Shown piece after piece: positions 60,200 to 64,000 of a DNA stretch of 64,000 nt. How positions within the stretch are numbered: position 1 is the stretch's first letter; each line of letters starts with the position of its first letter. This DNA is from Ophiobolus disseminans (Eukaryota > Ascomycota > Dothideomycetes > Pleosporales > Phaeosphaeriaceae), in contig MU006232.1 in NCBI GenBank assembly GCA_010093685.1, positions 521,427-585,426 of the forward strand. The letters run 5' to 3'. Both the position numbers and the translations under genes were made by a program. Under the pieces are notes generated by a model. The model searched no databases. It was given only the letters and a program-made list of their open reading frames with translations, and was not told the origin of the DNA.

Positions 60200-62358
60200 C
60201 TACCGCCGGTCGCACGGGCCACAAAGGCTTGGCTCAACCATGTCCCGAAGAGCCTCATGTTGCGCCCGCCTGCGCTCCAGGAACAACATCATGCTGAATT
60301 TTATTTCACTCGGTGAAAAACCTGCCCATCTGCAGGAGGAGGCTTGCGATGATTCACTATCTACGCCCGAAATTTGAGCCAAACCACCTCCAAATCCTCT
60401 TCCTATCCCACCGTAACCATCATACATTCTGCCCCGACCATATTGCTCCCTTCCACCATATGGGCCTTGTGGCCTACTCGTTGGCGTGAAGCTCTGAGGC
60501 ACACAAGTAGCCCCATACCTTTGCAACGTCTTCTGCAGCTCTGGCAGCACCGTGGCATGATCAATGTGTATAATGCCACGACTCATAGAAGGCATCTGCT
60601 CCGCTACACGTCCATAAGTCTGCGCGCCACCATTCCGTGCATCCCTTGCCTACGTCTCAACAGTCCTCAGAATCTTATCGCCATTTCTTGTATGTGGTAG
60701 TTCACCTCGTCCTTCCAGAGCGCAGGAGGGTTCCTGGCCCAGTCCAGAATCCCAAACTTGGCTGTGAGGTACCGGATCCCAGCGTTGTATCACTCATTTC
60801 TTGGATCTACGTTTGAACTTCCGGTTATGATGCTCGGCTCGTTTTCCAGTGGGTTCTCGCAGAAGATCATTGCTTGTATGCTGATTAGCACTTGAAGGAC
60901 AGTCGACTCGTGGGGCAGCCATTTTGGCCCAGCCCATGTTCCTAGGAGCGAGAGACAAACTACACTAGATTAGCAGCCGCGTTGGAAGTATAACTGTTCA
61001 AAGAGCTCACCTTTGCCATCTGGATGCAAGTTTGGATTCACAGCGAGTGTGCCACCGCCTGTACTTTTGAATTTTACCTCCGGCGAAGTTTGAGGAAACA
61101 TGGGTGGGCAAAAAAGGTCGAATTCGAAGAGTCCATTTTCGTACGGCGTACCTTCGGGTTCAACGATAAGTATTCTGCTTTGGTTAGCACGACGTGGCAG
61201 ATGTCACTAAACGTCGACTTACTTCATAGCGTCCAACCTCGACATGGCATGCTTGACATATATGCCCTGCGCCAACCCCGTCTTCAGCGTCGTTACCTCC
61301 GTAATCAACCTCCTCATCCTGTCCCTCATCGTATCCGCAGCTCCAGTCGCCTTCCTTGCAAAAGCATACGTCGGCCAAATTTTCTCATCCGCCACTTCCA
61401 CAATCCCATGCGTCCCCACTCCCCGCTGTCCATCATCACTACGTATCTTCAAATGGCCTGATAGATCCGAAATCAAGCGACACAACCACAGCATATCCGT
61501 CCCCTCCTGATTCAGAAACTCTTTCTTCGCCCCCATCGCCCCCTTGAGCATGACCTCGCTCTGAATATTCAAATTCCTCAATCCATCCGCCAGCGACGAG
61601 CCCATCTGACTTCGACCACTCTCCGGCCCTGAAACGAAAGTACTAGCAAATCAACACAATCAGGCCACACAATCCTCTCCCCATAAATGACTCCCTCCCT
61701 CAGTGTTTCATGCGTGCCCACCACCCTGAGGAAACCCACAAGCGCCATATACAAGCCCCTTCTCTTCGTCGCATCGTCCAAACTGTCGTGCTGCTTCACG
61801 CGTGTGTACACAGCGTCGAAGCCGCAGAGCAAGATCCAGAGTACGAAGAGGCGTCCGCGGCTGCAACACCACGAGACTTGCGTGTTGGAGATGGTGTGCG
61901 AGACGGTTTTGGAGGCCTCTTTGTCGAGGCAAGAGATGCAGGTTGTGGTGTTGCAGGTAGGGCAGGTTGTGCGGGGGGAGATGGGCGTTGGGGGAGTGTT
62001 AGTGTTGCGATTTGTATGTCTGAGAAGGGCGACGAAGGGGTGCTTTTGTTGGAGAGCCAGCTCTGGAAGAGGTCTTCTACTTGGCTGGAGCGTTGGATGA
62101 ATGCGGTGTTGCATTTTGGGCATTTGCGCTGCGAGATGTAGAGGGCGAAATCGGTGTAAGTTTCGAACAATGTGGGTGCTGGAGCGTCGGGGTAGTGGGT
62201 AGGTTCTGGGTTGCTGCTGCTCGAGACAAATGTATGGTTGTGCTGGTTAGATATGGTAAGTTTGCAGTGGTTGCGAGGTTAGCTCCGAGATGTAGGCGCA
62301 AAAGAGACGGAGTAGATGCATCCTGATCGTTTAGAAGATTCCTCGCTGTCAAAGACAT
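60200..62358 (-). pseudogene. Decayed UBC (E2-like) protein with N-terminal Cys-rich motif
   Basis: The ATG at 62356-62358 starts MSLTARNLLNDQDASTPSLL. Further on, in shifting frames, come CPKCNTAFIQRSS, CPTCNTTTCISCLDKEA (zinc-ligand pattern, RING/IBR-like), CDVAY-type hydrophobic parts and a helical region (MGSSLADGLRNLNIQSEVML). A UBC domain follows: DLFCPPMFPQTSPEVKFKST, LAVNPNLHPDGK, GTWAGPKWLPHESTVLQVLI, CENPLENEP. Two canonical introns (61175-61222 and 60942-61010) are intact. The presumed catalytic-cysteine position of ordinary E2s is not evident. Lesions: frame changes near 62215, 61990, 61640 and 60695, and stops TGA at 60790-60792 and TAG at 60650-60652. The layout resembles fungal relatives of the UBE2O/BIRC6-type large E2s. 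With this many lesions a pseudogene is the best reading. Confidence 0.65.
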
Positions 62359-62883
62359 AACATCACATCAGCCACGTTGAAGACACAAATGTTTTTGAAG
62401 TAGTTATTATCAATCGCAGATTTTGTGCTATGTGACATTCGTGACATGCGCAGTATCCGCCATCTTCCATGCAAGTATTCACAAACGCCAATATCAAACG
62501 CGGACCGTTATCGTGTGCAGTCATCCGTCGTTCATCCGTGGGTATCCATTTTCAACCCATCCAAGTATGTGACAGTATCCAAGAAACGCAATCAGAAAAC
62601 GCGACAAGCAACACCTTCAACCCAACCCTTCACCTGGCAATCTTGCATTCCCAAGGGGTGCCGTGCCCTTGCGGGAGGCGACGCGCAATGGGAACACTCA
62701 AGCCGCGATGAAAGGGAGGGGATGGCGTACGAATGTCGCGTACAAGAGAAGAGAATAAAAACACCTTTGACACCTGAAATTCCATGATCGCCCTCGCCGA
62801 TCCATGCATGTTGTATAAACTCCGAAATATCAAAACACCACCCTACTCAAACGCCGCCGTAAAGACACCAGGGAGGGACATGC
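62359..62883. other. Intergenic
   Basis: 525 bp between the E2-like pseudogene start and the BRCT gene stop. Short plus-strand ORFs (up to 120 aa, 62425-62787) show no recognisable content. It should hold the BRCT gene 3' UTR and the old promoter of the pseudogene. Confidence 0.5.
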
Positions 62884-64000
62884 CTACGTGAAGAGACGCG
62901 GCTTCTTGGGCGGAGCCGACATGGACAGACCCAGCGACGAAGTGTCAAGCGACCGCTTCTTGCCCTCGGAGAGAGGTTGGCGGGCGGAAAGTCCAAACAG
63001 GTTCGACCTTGATGGCGTCTTCATGGCAGACCTGCTAAGCAAATAGGAAGACTTCTTGGTTGGGCATGTACGAGGACTGCGGGCACCAAGGAAAACGTCG
63101 GTCTGCGAGACGTCATTCTCCTTGTCCTCATCCATGGTAAAGGAGCGATCGATCTCGGAGCTGGTGGGTGTGGTGGGGATGCTTCCGCACTGCGACGAAG
63201 TTGGTAGGGCGTACTTGGAAGGCGTGCGCGCTGGCGTCGCTGGGTTTATCTTCGCAGGAGACTTGGGCATAGCTCGAGCAAGGTCAACGAGATAACTCGA
63301 CTCGTCCACGCGTCTCTTTTCTTCCTCGCACTTCAGGACCCAGCCAATGTTAACGCACTTGATGGCACCCTTGCTCGCAACGACCTTCTCCAGAGTCGAT
63401 ATGCTGCCCTCCTTGAAAAGAACATGAGTGATACCGTCGACAAACTGCTGCGCTATGGTTGCGCCGAGGTCTTCGAGGTAACTGGTGAAGACGAAGTTGT
63501 TTGGCTTGCCGTGGGATGTAACGTCGACAAAGACTGTCACGCCACGGAGTGGGCTGCCCTCGCACAGGAACATGTTGCTCTGATTTGCGTCCTCTTCGTT
63601 GAACGTGACTGCCTTCTTGGGTGTCTTAGCGTTGAGCTTCTGGGGCGAGCGCAACGCGGACTTCTTGGGTGATGCGGGCTCTGGGGTCGGTAGAGGCGCG
63701 CTGAGCTGCATTGGCGCGAACTGCAACTTTGGGACTGGCTCAATACCGAAGGTCTCCTGACGAGCTGGGGGCTTGAGTTGTGAGGAAGAGAACCCAGATG
63801 GATCTTCTGATGGAGCAAAGTCATCTACGTCAGGGTTGAGAGGCTCGAAGGTGGCACGAGAACCCTTCAAGAAGTCAATGTCTGAGAGGCGAACACCCTT
63901 CCTGACAGGCTCAGCAACGTGTGCTTCGGAGTCAACTTCCATCGAGTCACCGTCGGTAAACTCGCTAGTTTCTGTGGATAGAAAAGACTGCTCGGGCGAG
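62884..64000 (-). CDS. BRCT-domain protein, N-terminus beyond the window
   Basis: The frame is open from the stop at 62884 through the right edge (372 codons visible); the ATG at 63942 is internal, since the frame reads on upstream as SPEQSFLSTETSEFTDGDS. A disordered Ser/Pro/Lys-rich part precedes one BRCT domain: SPLRGVTVFVDVTSHGKPNN, DLGATIAQQFVDGITHVLF, VNIGWVLKCEEEKRRVDES. The domain is followed by a Thr/Pro/Ser-rich tail with TPSKYALPTS and LSRSAMKTPSRS. BRCT domains bind phosphopeptides in DNA damage and cell-cycle proteins. Lone BRCT with long disordered arms resembles microcephalin-like or Rap1-like regulators, but the missing N-terminus prevents a firm name. Nuclear location is likely from basic clusters (KKRSLD, PPKKPRLF). 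Confidence 0.85.
   Translation of the reverse strand, partial: SPEQSFLSTETSEFTDGDSMEVDSEAHVAEPVRKGVRLSDIDFLKGSRATFEPLNPDVDDFAPSEDPSGFSSSQLKPPARQETFGIEPVPKLQFAPMQLSAPLPTPEPASPKKSALRSPQKLNAKTPKKAVTFNEEDANQSNMFLCEGSPLRGVTVFVDVTSHGKPNNFVFTSYLEDLGATIAQQFVDGITHVLFKEGSISTLEKVVASKGAIKCVNIGWVLKCEEEKRRVDESSYLVDLARAMPKSPAKINPATPARTPSKYALPTSSQCGSIPTTPTSSEIDRSFTMDEDKENDVSQTDVFLGARSPRTCPTKKSSYLLSRSAMKTPSRSNLFGLSARQPLSEGKKRSLDTSSLGLSMSAPPKKPRLFT

Overview
The window looks like a chromosome segment from a filamentous ascomycete (Pezizomycotina, probably Dothideomycetes; nothing here fixes genus or species). The reasons are genes on both strands with many short GT-AG introns (nearly all 45-70 nt, often 47 nt, with CTAAC/CTGAC-type branch sites), a Zn2Cys6 regulator, a TOK-type two-pore potassium channel, a cytochrome b561 protein with a long disordered tail, a GT90/CAP10 glycosyltransferase, a Sip/raffinose-synthase GH36 protein and a fungal 'formylmethionine deformylase-like' membrane protein. 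No tRNA, rRNA, CRISPR array, origin or intact transposon was recognised. All splice models were read by eye.

Layout. 0-5.3 kb: an RS/RE-rich splicing-type protein (cut by the left edge), divergent from a Sos7-like kinetochore protein, then the b561 protein. 7.6-9.9 kb: a Zn2Cys6 transcription factor between two gene-poor stretches of 2.3 and 4.2 kb. 14.1-17.7 kb: a Ser/Thr-rich surface-protein locus with broken frames and an overlapping Cys-rich ORF. 18.6-24.9 kb: a small membrane protein, the TOK channel and, divergently, the multi-pass membrane protein. 24.9-29.3 kb: 4.4 kb without a convincing gene. 29.3-35.2 kb: a DED1-like DEAD-box helicase, then a PIF1-like helicase with frame lesions. 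36.6-43.9 kb: a small type I membrane protein, the GT90 enzyme and an acidic DUF2457-like protein. 45.2 kb: a weak small gene. 47.2-54.4 kb: an HSL-type alpha/beta hydrolase, mitochondrial tyrosyl-tRNA synthetase and, divergently, the GH36 protein. 54.7-62.4 kb: a membrane-anchored coiled-coil gene with a stop and a frameshift, an FSH-type serine hydrolase, proteasome subunit Rpn5 and a decayed E2-like (UBC) gene. 62.9-64 kb: a BRCT protein cut by the right edge.

The genes do not form an obvious pathway or biosynthetic cluster. The most striking pattern is a contrast. Core genes (Rpn5, TyrRS, the DED1-like helicase, the TOK channel, Sos7) are perfectly open after splicing. Four accessory-type genes (the Ser/Thr-rich protein, PIF1-like helicase, coiled-coil protein and UBC protein) each carry one or more frame breaks or stop codons while still encoding long recognisable stretches. 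This suggests recent pseudogenisation, or local assembly errors, rather than ancient relics.
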